Source: Spirosoma sp.
Lineage (GTDB): Bacteria; Bacteroidota; Bacteroidia; Cytophagales; Spirosomataceae
Reading direction: 5' to 3'
NCBI RefSeq assembly: GCF_026391055.1
Contig: NZ_JAPLET010000026.1
Location: 744,001-808,000 of the forward strand
Length of the DNA stretch: 64,000 nt
The stretch's first letter is position 1, and every line of letters starts with the position of its first letter. The notes beneath the pieces are model-generated. The model made no database searches. It was not told where the DNA came from and was given only the letters and a program-made list of their open reading frames with translations. The position numbers and the translations under genes were made by a program. This document shows positions 1 through 8,631 of the stretch, piece after piece.

Positions 1-810
1 ATCGCCTACTCGGCTATCACCTGGGGAGGTAACGATGCCCAGGCTATTGCCGACCTATCGGCAATGGGCTACCGGGGCATTCAATTGCGGGCCAATGCCT
101 TTGGGCCTTACAAAGCCAAACCCTCGGAATTAAAAGCCCTGCTCGACCAGCACCACCTCGCGCTGGCCATGTTTTCGAGTGGGAACGTCGAGATTGACCC
201 GGCCAAAGAACAGAGCACCATCGACATGCACGTGGCTCATGCCAGTTTTGTAAAAGCACTGGGAGGCTCGGCTATTCAATTGACCAACTCTGCCCGCCCC
301 AAAGATCGACTGCCAACGACCGAAGAGTTGAAAAGACTCGCTGCCGTCATGAACGAAATCGGTAAACAAACCGCCGACCTGGGCGTGCAGGCCACCTATC
401 ACAACCACATGCACCAACTGGGCGAAACACCCGAAGAAGTAGATGTGATCATTCAGGCGATGAACCCTAAGTTCGTAAAGCTGGAACTCGACATTGCTCA
501 TTACAAGCAAGGCGGTGGCGAGCCCGAGAAAGCCGTGAAGCAATATAAAGACATTATCTATGCACTTCACCTGAAAGACACCATGTCGCCCCTGCCCGAT
601 AAACCGGATAACCCTAAGGCATACAAGTTTGTCGAACTGGGACGGGGTAACGTAAACGTCCCGGCTGTATTTAAAGCGCTGGAGGAAATCAAGTTCAAAG
701 GATGGGGCATTATTGAATTGGACGGCGTACCCGAAAAAGACAAGACAGCTGCGCAGTGTGCTCAGATCAATAAAGATTACATTACAAAAACGTTAAACTT
801 CCCGCTTTGA
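1..810 (+). CDS. Sugar phosphate isomerase/epimerase family protein (TIM barrel), 5' truncated
   Basis: The reading frame is open from base 1, so the gene starts before the window and its export signal is not visible. The visible 269 residues match the AP-endonuclease-2/xylose isomerase-like TIM-barrel family. Likely metal and substrate residues sit in the motifs YHNHMHQ, LELDIAHY, LHLKD and IIELDG near the C-terminus. The next two genes encode a DUF1080 protein and a Tat-exported Gfo/Idh/MocA oxidoreductase. That grouping suggests an exported sugar-modifying enzyme, possibly the eliminating lyase of a C3-keto-glycoside route, rather than a cytosolic isomerase. The fold is clear; the reaction is inferred from context. 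Confidence 0.85.
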   Translation: MAYSAITWGGNDAQAIADLSAMGYRGIQLRANAFGPYKAKPSELKALLDQHHLALAMFSSGNVEIDPAKEQSTIDMHVAHASFVKALGGSAIQLTNSARPKDRLPTTEELKRLAAVMNEIGKQTADLGVQATYHNHMHQLGETPEEVDVIIQAMNPKFVKLELDIAHYKQGGGEPEKAVKQYKDIIYALHLKDTMSPLPDKPDNPKAYKFVELGRGNVNVPAVFKALEEIKFKGWGIIELDGVPEKDKTAAQCAQINKDYITKTLNFPL

Positions 811-823
811 GTCTCTAGGTTCA

Positions 824-871
824 CTCCGTGTATCTCTGTGCCATATTTTTGTTTCACAGAGATGCACGGAG
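824..871. repeat. Near-perfect inverted repeat in the spacer before the DUF1080 gene
   Basis: Arms 824-840 and 855-871 are 17 bp each, pair with one mismatch, and enclose a 14-nt loop rich in T. The arms are built from CTCTGTG-like words, and another such word follows near 876-884. It could act as an intercistronic hairpin or partial terminator between the isomerase-like gene and the DUF1080 gene. No T-run follows on the plus strand, so a true terminator is uncertain. Confidence 0.6.
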
Positions 872-900
872 ATAGCACAGAGGTTCATGGAGAAAACATT

Positions 901-1644
901 ATGAAAAAAACATTCATTTTGGGCCTTTTAGCCCTTAGTTTAATTGCCGCCGAAAAACCGCAGGCCCCGAACACGCTGACAGCCCAGGAGAAAAAAGATG
1001 GCTGGAAACTGCTTTTTGATGGTAAAACAACGAATGGCTGGCGGGGAGCTTACAAAGACAAGTTTCCGGAAAAAGGATGGAGCGTTACGGATGGCCTCTT
1101 AACGATTCAACAATCGGATGGCTCTGAATCGCAAAGTTTTGGCGACATCGTTACCGATGGTGAGTACAGCGACTTCGATCTGATGTTCGATTTCAAACTA
1201 ACCGAAGGGGCTAACAGTGGCGTTAAATATTATGTAGTCGAGGAATCGCCCAAGCCAAAAGGTTCGGCCTTTGGTCTGGAATTTCAGGTGCTGGATGACG
1301 ACAAACACCCCGACGCCAAAATGGGCCGCAATGGTAACCGCACAGTGGGTTCACTTTATGATTTGATTCCGGCCAGTGGCAAGAAAGCGAACCCCATTGG
1401 CGAATGGAATACCGGCCGCGTTGTTTCGAAAGGCAAACATGTAGAACACTGGCTGAACGGTAAAAAAGTTGTTGAGTACGAACGAGGCAGTGAACAGTTC
1501 AGAGAACTGGTTGCCATGAGCAAATACAAAGCGCCAGAATATAATGCTCATGGCCGCTTTGGTGAAGCCGCAAAAGGCCACATCCTACTTCAGGATCATG
1601 GCAATCGGGTGTTCTACCGAAATATGAAAATTAAAGCACTCTAA
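901..1644 (+). CDS. DUF1080 (3-keto-disaccharide hydrolase-like) secreted protein
   Basis: A 247-residue protein with a short signal peptide (MKKTFILGLLALSLIAAE) followed by one DUF1080 domain with a concanavalin-like beta-sandwich fold. Typical family segments are GWKLLFDGKTTNGWRG near residues 31-46, the FDLMFDFKLTEGANSGVKYY region and GLEFQVLDDDKHPDA. The start at 901 is chosen because it opens directly into the signal peptide; an upstream in-frame start at 838 would put non-signal residues from the hairpin region in front. Family members act on 3-keto-glycosides in the periplasm. Position between the isomerase-like and oxidoreductase genes supports that role. Exact chemistry (hydrolysis or hydration) is inferred. 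Confidence 0.88.
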   Translation: MKKTFILGLLALSLIAAEKPQAPNTLTAQEKKDGWKLLFDGKTTNGWRGAYKDKFPEKGWSVTDGLLTIQQSDGSESQSFGDIVTDGEYSDFDLMFDFKLTEGANSGVKYYVVEESPKPKGSAFGLEFQVLDDDKHPDAKMGRNGNRTVGSLYDLIPASGKKANPIGEWNTGRVVSKGKHVEHWLNGKKVVEYERGSEQFRELVAMSKYKAPEYNAHGRFGEAAKGHILLQDHGNRVFYRNMKIKAL

Positions 1645-1708
1645 TCTGACTATGGGCCAATACCCTTAGATCAATTCATGTCATTTCTATTTTAATCAAC
1701 TTGATCCT

Positions 1709-3034
1709 ATGGAAAATCGTCGTGATTTTATAAAAAAATCGGCTTTGGCTGGTCTCGGCATGAGCTTCTCGGCCGGCAGTTATGCCCGCATTCTTGGCTC
1801 GAACGACCGCGTTCGGGTAGGCATCATTGGCTTCTCCGATCGTTTTCGGGCGTCATTGGCTCCCGCCTTTATGGAACATGCCAAAGCGCAGAATTTTGCC
1901 TTCGTAGGCGTGTCGGACATCTGGAGCCGCCGTCGCGAAGAAGCGGAGCAGTTTTTAAAGGGCAAAGGCTGGAACGACAGTTCGTTCTTTAAAGCCCGAA
2001 ATAACGATGAACTCCTCGACCGTAAAGATGTCGACGCTGTTATCATCAGTACGGCCGATTTCCAGCATGCGCTGCATTGCGTAGCCGCCGTGGAGTCGGG
2101 TCGGGATGCCTACTGCGAAAAGCCCTTTGCCGAATCGTTGGATGATGCCCGTAAGGCTGTTAAAGCGGTAGAAAGCTCGAAGCGGATTGTGCAGGTTGGC
2201 TCACAGCGCCGGTCGGCCCCCAACTACCATTCAGCCAACGATTTCATTAAGTCAGGCAAATTCGGGGATATCACCATGGTTGAAATGACCTGGAACGTTA
2301 ACCAGCCGGGTCGCTGGCGTCGGCCCAAGTTAGTATCTGAAATCCGTAAGGAAGATACTGACTGGGATCGCTACCAGCTGAACCGCCCGAAAACGGCCTG
2401 GGACCCGCGCAAGTACCTGGAGTTCCGGTTGTTCTACCCCTACTCGTCGGGTATTCCCGGCCAGTGGATGTCGCACCAGATCGACACCGTACACTGGTTC
2501 AGCGGTCTGGATCATCCCCGTTCGGTAGTAGCCAATGGCGGTGTGTACAGTTGGAAAGATGGTCGTGTCAACGCCGACACCTTCACGGCTGTATTTGATT
2601 ACGGCCCTGACAACGATAAAAACAAAGGTTTTCAGGTACTTTATTCGTCCCGTATGAATAACGAAGCGGGTGGTGTAAAAGAATATTATTATTCGAACGG
2701 GGGCATGATCAACCTCGACACCAACAAGATTTCGCCGGAGGGTGGCCTGGAAGCGAAATATGCTAAAGAGATGAACATGCAGGCCAACATGTTGCCAACC
2801 ATGTCATTAGGCGAAGCTGCCAAAGTAGAAACCTCTGCTAACACCGGTGGTGACCCTATGACGTCGTTACACATGCTGAACTGGATGAATTGCGTTCGTA
2901 GCCGTAAAGAGCCAAACGCACCAGCACGGGTTGGGTTCAATCACTCCGTTGCCAACATCATGGCTACTACAGCGCTACACACTGGCAAACGCGTAACCTG
3001 GGATGCCGTCAAGAATGATATGGTGATTAGTTAG
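1709..3034 (+). CDS. Tat-exported Gfo/Idh/MocA family oxidoreductase
   Basis: A 441-residue protein with a twin-arginine signal (RRDFIKK at residues 4-10, then a hydrophobic stretch to SAGSYARI). The Rossmann NAD(P)-binding domain begins VRVGIIGFSD near residue 35, and the CEKPFAES motif with the conserved lysine lies near residue 136. The C-terminal part is the usual open beta-sheet domain. Tat export fits the family habit of folding with the nicotinamide cofactor bound before crossing the membrane. It is the third gene of a sugar-oxidation trio and probably oxidises a hydroxyl (C3 in the known systems). It ends 14 nt before an inverted repeat shared with the convergent DUF2851 gene. Confidence 0.92.
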   Translation: MENRRDFIKKSALAGLGMSFSAGSYARILGSNDRVRVGIIGFSDRFRASLAPAFMEHAKAQNFAFVGVSDIWSRRREEAEQFLKGKGWNDSSFFKARNNDELLDRKDVDAVIISTADFQHALHCVAAVESGRDAYCEKPFAESLDDARKAVKAVESSKRIVQVGSQRRSAPNYHSANDFIKSGKFGDITMVEMTWNVNQPGRWRRPKLVSEIRKEDTDWDRYQLNRPKTAWDPRKYLEFRLFYPYSSGIPGQWMSHQIDTVHWFSGLDHPRSVVANGGVYSWKDGRVNADTFTAVFDYGPDNDKNKGFQVLYSSRMNNEAGGVKEYYYSNGGMINLDTNKISPEGGLEAKYAKEMNMQANMLPTMSLGEAAKVETSANTGGDPMTSLHMLNWMNCVRSRKEPNAPARVGFNHSVANIMATTALHTGKRVTWDAVKNDMVIS

Positions 3035-3048
3035 TGCTTAGGTAATTG

Positions 3049-3119
3049 AGTGGAGTGGGTGAAGTGAGTGAAGTGAGTGGAGTATGCAACCTGACTTCAC
3101 TAATTTCACCCACTCCACT
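3049..3119. terminator. Hairpin between convergent genes
   Basis: Arms 3049-3074 and 3094-3119 are 26 bp with two mismatches and a 19-nt loop. The arms are low complexity, made of GTGAAGTGAGTGGAG-like words. The right arm overlaps the stop codon (3118-3120) of the minus-strand DUF2851 gene. It probably terminates transcription from both sides. Confidence 0.6.
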
Positions 3120-4407
3120 ATTTCAAAATACCAGCTCCAATCTGGCAGCTCAAGCACTTTTTGACGCAGCAAAATTCATTATACAATTCAATAGCCGCCT
3201 GCGAATCGAACGCTGTCTGTATCCCTAGTCCGAGGGTATCCCAGCTATCGGTCAGGCGGTTTTTTTCTGGCGGAAGTGCTTCCAGGAGCGTGATGGCCCG
3301 GTCAATATAAGCGGGCTGCTCCCGATGATGGGCATAAGCCGCCAACAAAGGCACAACGGTATTGATCACAATATTTTCTGCTGCTGTGTTACCCAATGCG
3401 GGTATCCCTTTCCCGGTTAGCTTACCGAACTGATAATGCGATTGCCAGTAGTCAGAAGGCGTTACCTGCAATGACTTCAGCAACACGTTTAAATCAGTTG
3501 TACTGACAAAAAGTGAAAACAAGCTGGGGTGCTTCGTTAACAGACGGGCCAGTTGGGCCAGGCGAAGTGTTGGAAAATTAGCTGGACGCAGTCGCCCCCA
3601 CTTCCAGGCAGGCTCCGTTAGCTGTTTCTCAGTCAGACTGTATTTAGCGCCCAGAAATCGATATTCCCGCACAAGCATTGCCGTGTATTCATCCGACACT
3701 TGGGTTTCTAGTAAGCCAGCCGTACCAAAAAGCATAGCTTCCACCTGGTGGATTTGATCACGGTGTTTATGGATAACTTTCAGCGATACAGACCGGCTTA
3801 GCTGTTCTATGGGAGCCGCATTGACTTTAAAACCCATGTTTATCGCTAACAGGCGATAAGCGGTTTCTTCCCAGTCACTCCCCGTTTGTTTGAAGACAGC
3901 AAGAACCCCTTCGGCCTTCCGCTCCAATCGCTGAAGCATAGCCTTATCAAGCATAGACGTCACTCGTAAAGGCGATACGGATTTAAACTGTCCGGCACAA
4001 GGAATCACGTCCGGCGATCCGGTAAGCAGCCGATACCGATCCAGCAGGATGGCGTCCGTGCGCGAACTCAGTTCAATAGTTGGCAAGGACGTGCCATTCG
4101 ACCGGTCTACACGCCGACCGTTAACTGGGCGATCATCTTCCCAGACAACGTGTAGGATAACATTGTCGTATGCCCGATCAAACTGATGACGATGGGCCAG
4201 CCAGTCCGAAGTACGGGTATGCATTTCCACCGTACCTACCCATTCTACATCGTTTATTAACAAACGGGCGTTTGTGAAGTCAGGGCCAGAATCGTGATTT
4301 CGGAAACCTGGACGTAATACCTGCACCACTTCGCCATCGGTAGTGGTAAGATGTTGGGTTGCAAAGTACTGATATTGCCAAAGAAAGTACAGAAACGCTT
4401 CAGGCAC
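3118..4407 (-). CDS. DUF2851 family protein
   Basis: A 429-residue soluble protein that opens with PEAFLYFLWQYQYF and carries LRPGFRNHDSGPDFTNARL, which is the recognisable start of DUF2851. The segments GTVEMHTRTSDW and NVILHVVWEDD follow. The family is widespread in Bacteroidota and has no established function. The start is GTG at 4405-4407. The C-terminus ends with paired cysteines (CCVKKCLSCQIGAG), suggesting a small metal site or disulfides. It is not obviously co-transcribed with pyrF, since about 110 nt separate them. The family call is firm and the function unknown. Confidence 0.85.
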   Translation of the reverse strand: MPEAFLYFLWQYQYFATQHLTTTDGEVVQVLRPGFRNHDSGPDFTNARLLINDVEWVGTVEMHTRTSDWLAHRHQFDRAYDNVILHVVWEDDRPVNGRRVDRSNGTSLPTIELSSRTDAILLDRYRLLTGSPDVIPCAGQFKSVSPLRVTSMLDKAMLQRLERKAEGVLAVFKQTGSDWEETAYRLLAINMGFKVNAAPIEQLSRSVSLKVIHKHRDQIHQVEAMLFGTAGLLETQVSDEYTAMLVREYRFLGAKYSLTEKQLTEPAWKWGRLRPANFPTLRLAQLARLLTKHPSLFSLFVSTTDLNVLLKSLQVTPSDYWQSHYQFGKLTGKGIPALGNTAAENIVINTVVPLLAAYAHHREQPAYIDRAITLLEALPPEKNRLTDSWDTLGLGIQTAFDSQAAIELYNEFCCVKKCLSCQIGAGILK

Positions 4408-4516
4408 GGAAAACAGCAGGCAGTTAAGTATAACACCTTTATTATGCCATCAATATAAACACAATCTGCGAAAGTGATACCTTATAGCGTTATGTTTTGC
4501 CGGTTGGGCCAGCGGC

Positions 4517-5356
4517 TCACCGAAACTGAACGAGGTAGCCAGCCATTTCTTCCCGTAGCTGTTGCGCTTCATCTCTTGCCCGTTCAGCGAAGTCCAATCC
4601 ACTTGACGCATACAATATACTTCTTGATGCGTTGACCAGCAGGCCACCCCCTTTAGTTAGCCCCAGCCGGGAGACATCGGCCAGACTACCGCCCTGCGCT
4701 CCTACTCCGGGCACAAGTAAAAAGTTGTCGGGAGCCAGTTGCCGAATCCGTTCCAGTTCGCTTGTCTGCGTGGCTCCAACAACGAACATCAATTGATCGG
4801 GCCCGGCCCACCGCTGAGCGGTTTCGATAACGTTCTCGAATAATGGCTTCGGAGCAGCCGTTTCGGAAGCAAGTTGTTGGTATTGAAAGTCGGCGCTGCC
4901 CGCATTGGATGTCAGCGCCAACAGGATCACCCATTTGCCTTCGTAGGCTAGAAAGGGCGTTACGGAGTCGTGCCCCATGTACGGAGCAACGGTCACCGAA
5001 TCGAAATTCAGACCAGCCGCCGTTGGGTCGAAGAATGTACGAGCGTATAAATCGGATGTGTTGCCGATGTCGCCCCGTTTGGCATCGGCAATGGTGAAGC
5101 AACGGTCGGGAATGTACTCCAGTGTTTTTTGCAGGCTTTCCCAACCGCGTGGCCCCTGTGCTTCATAAAAAGCAATGTTGGGTTTATAAGAGACGGCAAA
5201 ATCGGCCGTGGCATCAATAATAGCTTTGTTGAACGCAAAGACGGGGTCTTTTTCAGTCAGTAGATGCGGAGGCAACTTGCGCGGATCGGTATCTAACCCG
5301 ACACATAAATAGGACTGTTTTTGAAAAATCTGGTCGCTTAATTCCGAGTAAGTCAT
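4517..5356 (-). CDS. pyrF: Orotidine 5'-phosphate decarboxylase (type 2)
   Basis: A 279-residue enzyme for the last step of UMP synthesis, decarboxylating OMP to UMP. The catalytic motif [10 protein letters not shown] is at residues 91-100 with Lys93. [12 protein letters not shown] near residue 18 and the late PGVGAQGG phosphate-binding loop fit the longer type 2 PyrF family. The ATG at 5354-5356 gives the expected N-terminus. A TACTTTTG box on the same strand lies 36 nt upstream, sharing the divergent spacer with the rfbC promoter. Identification is firm. Confidence 0.96.
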   Translation of the reverse strand: MTYSELSDQIFQKQSYLCVGLDTDPRKLPPHLLTEKDPVFAFNKAIIDATADFAVSYKPNIAFYEAQGPRGWESLQKTLEYIPDRCFTIADAKRGDIGNTSDLYARTFFDPTAAGLNFDSVTVAPYMGHDSVTPFLAYEGKWVILLALTSNAGSADFQYQQLASETAAPKPLFENVIETAQRWAGPDQLMFVVGATQTSELERIRQLAPDNFLLVPGVGAQGGSLADVSRLGLTKGGGLLVNASRSILYASSGLDFAERARDEAQQLREEMAGYLVQFR

Positions 5357-5391
5357 GCCTGAATAAAAGCACTACAGTAAATGATTAAGCC

Positions 5392-5399
5392 CAAAAGTA
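5392..5399 (-). promoter_or_regulatory. Bacteroidota -7 box (TACTTTTG) for pyrF
   Basis: An exact match to TAnnTTTG on the minus strand, 36 nt upstream of the pyrF start. No clear -33 TTTG is present at normal spacing. Confidence 0.5.
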
Positions 5400-5420
5400 C
5401 AACTAATGGTACCAGTTTCA

Positions 5421-5428
5421 TAAATTTG
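5421..5428 (+). promoter_or_regulatory. Bacteroidota -7 box (TAAATTTG) for the rfbC gene
   Basis: An exact match to TAnnTTTG, 38 nt upstream of the ATG at 5467. It is arranged back-to-back with the pyrF box, with 21 nt between them. No convincing -33 element is visible. Confidence 0.5.
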
Positions 5429-5466
5429 AGCCGGATAGTAACTACCTCTACGAAAAAACCTGCATC

Positions 5467-6012
5467 ATGCAAGTTCGGCAAACATCAATACAAGGCCTGA
5501 TTGAATTAACTCCACGTGTTTTTGAGGATGAACGCGGCCACTTTTTTGAGTCTTACAACAAGCCTCTTTTCGAATCTCTGGGCCTACCCATGGATTTCGT
5601 TCAGGATAATCAATCCTTTTCAACGAAAGGGGTTTTGCGGGGATTACACATGCAAAACCAGCCGTTTGCTCAGGGTAAACTAGTACGGGTTATCAGTGGT
5701 CAGGTATTGGATATTGCCGTTGATTTACGGCCCGATTCGCCAACTTTCGGCCAGTATGAAGCCTTTCTGCTGGATGCCAAACGCGCTAACATGGCTTACA
5801 TACCCGAAGGATTTGCGCATGGCTTCGTGGCACTGGAAGACAGCGTTTTTAGCTACAAGTGTACAAATGTTTACAACAAAGCTGCCGAGTCCGGTATTAT
5901 CTGGAACGATCCGGACCTGAACATCGACTGGGGTGTTGCCAATCCGATTGTTTCCGAAAAAGACAAGGAATTGAAATTATTCCGGGAGGTGTTTCCTCAC
6001 ATAGTCGTATAA
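5467..6012 (+). CDS. rfbC: dTDP-4-dehydrorhamnose 3,5-epimerase
   Basis: A 181-residue cupin-fold enzyme that epimerises dTDP-4-keto-6-deoxyglucose on the way to dTDP-rhamnose for surface polysaccharide. Key segments are ERGHFFESYN near residue 22, FVQDNQSFS at 44-52, the catalytic histidine in RGLHMQ (His61), and YIPEGFAHGF at 111-120. Length is normal for the family. The other rml genes are not in this window, so it stands alone. It ends 13 nt from the convergent DJ-1/PfpI gene with no hairpin between them. Confidence 0.95.
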   Translation: MQVRQTSIQGLIELTPRVFEDERGHFFESYNKPLFESLGLPMDFVQDNQSFSTKGVLRGLHMQNQPFAQGKLVRVISGQVLDIAVDLRPDSPTFGQYEAFLLDAKRANMAYIPEGFAHGFVALEDSVFSYKCTNVYNKAAESGIIWNDPDLNIDWGVANPIVSEKDKELKLFREVFPHIVV

Positions 6013-6025
6013 ACCTCGCCAGGCT

Positions 6026-6718
6026 TTACTTTTCATACATTTCTTCGAGTACCTTTCGGCCTACTTTACGGGCCGAAAGGGGATTCTGCCCGGTAACCAG
6101 CCGCTCATCTACCTCAATATACGGCAGAAACGGAATCAGACTTTTACTGTACAACGCCTTCTGTTGTTTAAGCGCATCTTCGAGTAGGAAAGGGACTTCC
6201 TCATCAAGCCGAACGAGCTTCTCCTCCATATTGGAAAAACCCGTGACCTGTCGATTATCAATCAGCAGCGTCCCGTCCGAAAGGGTAACGTTCAGCAACG
6301 CACTCACCCCGTGGCATACCGCCGACACCATACCGCCTTTTTCATAAATCTGGCGCGTCAGCCGCTTCACGATTTCATTGTAGGGGAAATCCCACATGGT
6401 ACCATGCCCGCCAGTAAAATAAATAATCTGGTAGTTTTCCGGTTTCACATCAGCCAGCGGTAACGAGTTATCCAGTTTGGCTCGAAACGTTGGATTATTG
6501 TACCACTTCTCGTTGACCGTGTCCCTCCGATCCATACTCCGTTCATCAATCGGCACTGCTCCCCCCTTCGGACTGGCAATATCATACGGCAGATTTCTGT
6601 CCGCCAGTTCATCGTAGAAGTGCGTGGCTTCGCTAAGCCAAAGACCTGTTTTGAATGGCTTGGTCGGGTAGTCGGTATGGTTGGTACAAACAATCAGCGC
6701 GCGGTAAATGGGGTCCAT
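6026..6718 (-). CDS. DJ-1/PfpI family protein (Hsp31-like)
   Basis: A 230-residue class I glutamine amidotransferase-like protein. The nucleophile elbow AVCHG holds Cys135 with His136. GGHGTMWDF lies at 103-111, and Glu30 in GLWLSE is in the place of the third catalytic residue. This arrangement, with an internal segment around residues 155-200, resembles Hsp31-type glyoxalase III/chaperone members rather than short DJ-1 proteins. It may handle glyoxal stress or protein deglycation, but the substrate is inferred. An inverted repeat (6738-6746 with 6764-6772) lies in its presumed leader. Confidence 0.85.
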   Translation of the reverse strand: MDPIYRALIVCTNHTDYPTKPFKTGLWLSEATHFYDELADRNLPYDIASPKGGAVPIDERSMDRRDTVNEKWYNNPTFRAKLDNSLPLADVKPENYQIIYFTGGHGTMWDFPYNEIVKRLTRQIYEKGGMVSAVCHGVSALLNVTLSDGTLLIDNRQVTGFSNMEEKLVRLDEEVPFLLEDALKQQKALYSKSLIPFLPYIEVDERLVTGQNPLSARKVGRKVLEEMYEK

Positions 6719-6737
6719 GAGCAGAAGTGAATTGATG

Positions 6738-6772
6738 GTTTGAAGTTCGTAGTTAAACCCTACACTTCAAAC
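6738..6772. repeat. Inverted repeat upstream of the DJ-1/PfpI gene
   Basis: The 9-bp arms GTTTGAAGT (6738-6746) and ACTTCAAAC (6764-6772) are perfect, with a 17-nt spacer. They lie 20-54 nt upstream of the minus-strand start at 6718, so they could be an operator or a leader hairpin. No other feature is seen in 6773-6951. Confidence 0.35.
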
Positions 6773-6951
6773 TTCCGGATCAGATTATATACGTCAATCC
6801 GTACTAAGAGCACTCGCAGAATCTCTTTATTTCTGGGTATTGATTAAACCTGCATGGCGAATAGATATCTAAACGTTGGCACATTACTCGATAAGCCAAA
6901 AAAAATTTTACCAAATAGCTTTTTAGCCAATTAATTTAATAGAGTTGTTAG

Positions 6952-6959
6952 TATATTTG
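6952..6959 (+). promoter_or_regulatory. Bacteroidota -7 box (TATATTTG)
   Basis: An exact TAnnTTTG match, 27 nt before the ATG at 6987, in an AT-rich stretch. It is the likely promoter of the small unknown gene downstream. Confidence 0.5.
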
Positions 6960-6986
6960 TCATAAACCGTATTTGTACAAATCGCC

Positions 6987-7382
6987 ATGAAAACTGTAAC
7001 GTATGACTCGCTTCAAGCTGAACATGCCTGGATGATTGTATCCGACCAACTTCAGCAGCGCAACAACATGTTGGCCAAAAGTATTTCGCACATGGAGCGT
7101 AATCCAGGCGAGTTACCAATGGCCAGTCGGCTTATAATACTCCGCTATCATCTTAAAATGAGTCTGCGCCTGTTGACCCAGGAAGCACGGCAGCAAAAGC
7201 AGCAACCGAAAACGGAGAACCAGCTAGCCACCCAGTGGATGCACGTTCATCAGTTGTTTTTTCTGCTTCGGCAAATAGACAACGAACTGGGCCGGGCCAC
7301 AAACGAAAGCCATATGCTTCGTTCGTGGATGGGCAAAACAGAGGGCCGCGTTTACCGATCAGCACTTGTCCACCTGAACTAA
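6987..7382 (+). CDS. Hypothetical protein, 131 residues, helical
   Basis: I do not recognise the family. The protein has no signal peptide and no membrane segment. It is rich in Gln, Leu, Met and His and looks mostly alpha-helical, with candidate amphipathic helices around residues 8-35 and 45-65. A Gln/Lys-rich linker (QQKQQPKTENQ) precedes the C-terminal part. It has its own promoter box and a strong hairpin after it, which supports a real single-gene unit. Confidence 0.6.
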   Translation: MKTVTYDSLQAEHAWMIVSDQLQQRNNMLAKSISHMERNPGELPMASRLIILRYHLKMSLRLLTQEARQQKQQPKTENQLATQWMHVHQLFFLLRQIDNELGRATNESHMLRSWMGKTEGRVYRSALVHLN

Positions 7383-7406
7383 GCCAGTAGCTTCGAATTT
7401 TTCATC

Positions 7407-7442
7407 AGAAAGCCCGTGAAAATTAACTTTCACGGGCTTTCT
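7407..7442. terminator. Perfect hairpin between convergent genes
   Basis: The 15-bp perfect arms 7407-7421 and 7428-7442 (core AAGCCCGTGAAA) enclose a 6-nt loop. The hairpin is flanked by T-rich sequence on the left and lies between the plus-strand gene ending at 7382 and the minus-strand gene ending at 7481. A bidirectional intrinsic terminator is likely. Confidence 0.75.
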
Positions 7443-7480
7443 TGTCAATTAATATAAACACATATCAACCGCTTAACCAA

Positions 7481-8506
7481 CTACTTTATCAACTGCTTCA
7501 GCGCAATGTCCGTCAAATCGCCCGATTGGATAAGCAGCTTATAATGAAACGTAACCGATTTACCCGCCCCCAGCGTATAATTCATGGCTGGTGCCTTCCC
7601 GTTGGTGAACACCGATGGTCCCAGCGGATTGGCGGCAAACAGCCCATAGCCCCGGGCATGCCAGTAGGTTGGATAACCAACGTTGTTCGGATCATCTGAC
7701 AACACTACAGATACGTTCTCATTGTTGATAGTGCCCGTAAGTTTATTCCATTGGGCACGCGTGCCCCAAACGGCATCGCCTTCCACGCCCTCGCTGGTAC
7801 GATACAGGCCGGTTACACCCGCATTATTTAGAACGGGCACTTTGGTAGCTACACCCTGCGCATCGGTAAATACTTCAGCTTTTGTAGATGGCTGTTCGAG
7901 CTGGCGGGCTAGGCGTAAAGCAATCATACCTTCTTTATTATCTTTAAAAACAACGTCTTTATCCATCGCTTTGAGCGTTGTGATACGGTCGATGATCCGA
8001 TTATTGGTACCAGCCCTGAACTGGAAAGTCGTCGTTTCCTGAAGCATCACCTTATTATCTTTATCGAGCCAGTTTGCTGTTACAACGAGTTCGCCCTGAC
8101 CCTTTCCGCTCTTCATGGATTTTACACCTGTATGAACAATCGTACCAAATGGCCCTTTGTGTTCCGGCCCCACATCAATTGAATTATTCCAAAAATCGTG
8201 GCCATTCACGTCGCCGTAATTAAACCACATACCTACATGGTGTGGATGGTCGATACGCTCGCCGGGACGAGGATCTAACGGCCAGCCACGGGTTATGAAG
8301 TTACCACCAGCAGATAATATAGGATATAAAACCGGCTTTTTCAATACGGCTGGACCGGGATAAATATAGGCGGTGAAGGGTTTGCCATCTACAGTGACAG
8401 CAACACGTTTCTGGGCTTCATCGTGGGTAACACGGATTTGATTCGATTGGGCCTGAACCGATAACATTGAGCCTACAACCAGACAGGAAATGAGTAAATA
8501 GCGCAT
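7481..8506 (-). CDS. DUF6807 (PmoA-like) secreted protein
   Basis: A 341-residue protein with a signal peptide (MRYLLISCLVVGSMLSVQAQ, predicted cleavage near residue 20). The body carries family hallmarks: YIYPGPAVLKKPVLYP, GERIDHPHHVGMWFNYGDVNG around residues 82-102, and WHARGYGLFAANPLG near the C-terminus. The family is often encoded beside Gfo/Idh/MocA oxidoreductases and other sugar-modifying enzymes. Its biochemical role is not established. The conserved histidines in HPHH suggest a metal or sugar-binding site. A weak GC hairpin separates it from the upstream lipoprotein gene. Confidence 0.85.
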   Translation of the reverse strand: MRYLLISCLVVGSMLSVQAQSNQIRVTHDEAQKRVAVTVDGKPFTAYIYPGPAVLKKPVLYPILSAGGNFITRGWPLDPRPGERIDHPHHVGMWFNYGDVNGHDFWNNSIDVGPEHKGPFGTIVHTGVKSMKSGKGQGELVVTANWLDKDNKVMLQETTTFQFRAGTNNRIIDRITTLKAMDKDVVFKDNKEGMIALRLARQLEQPSTKAEVFTDAQGVATKVPVLNNAGVTGLYRTSEGVEGDAVWGTRAQWNKLTGTINNENVSVVLSDDPNNVGYPTYWHARGYGLFAANPLGPSVFTNGKAPAMNYTLGAGKSVTFHYKLLIQSGDLTDIALKQLIK

Positions 8507-8562
8507 TGAATTAGATTAGTTAATCAGCCATGCAATTACTGGTTTGGGGCATAAAGCAAATC

Positions 8563-8586
8563 GCCCCGACCTGAAAAAGCCGGGGC
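8563..8586 (-). terminator. Possible GC-rich hairpin between two minus-strand genes
   Basis: GCCCCG and CGGGGC arms pair on either side of a short loop containing a T-run on the minus strand. It lies between the LEA14-like gene and the DUF6807 gene. No T-tract follows it, so it may be an attenuator or merely a structured spacer. Confidence 0.35.
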
Positions 8587-8631
8587 ACGTCAAATGCTAC
8601 TGAATACGTTTACAAGAAAAGCTGGATGGGG

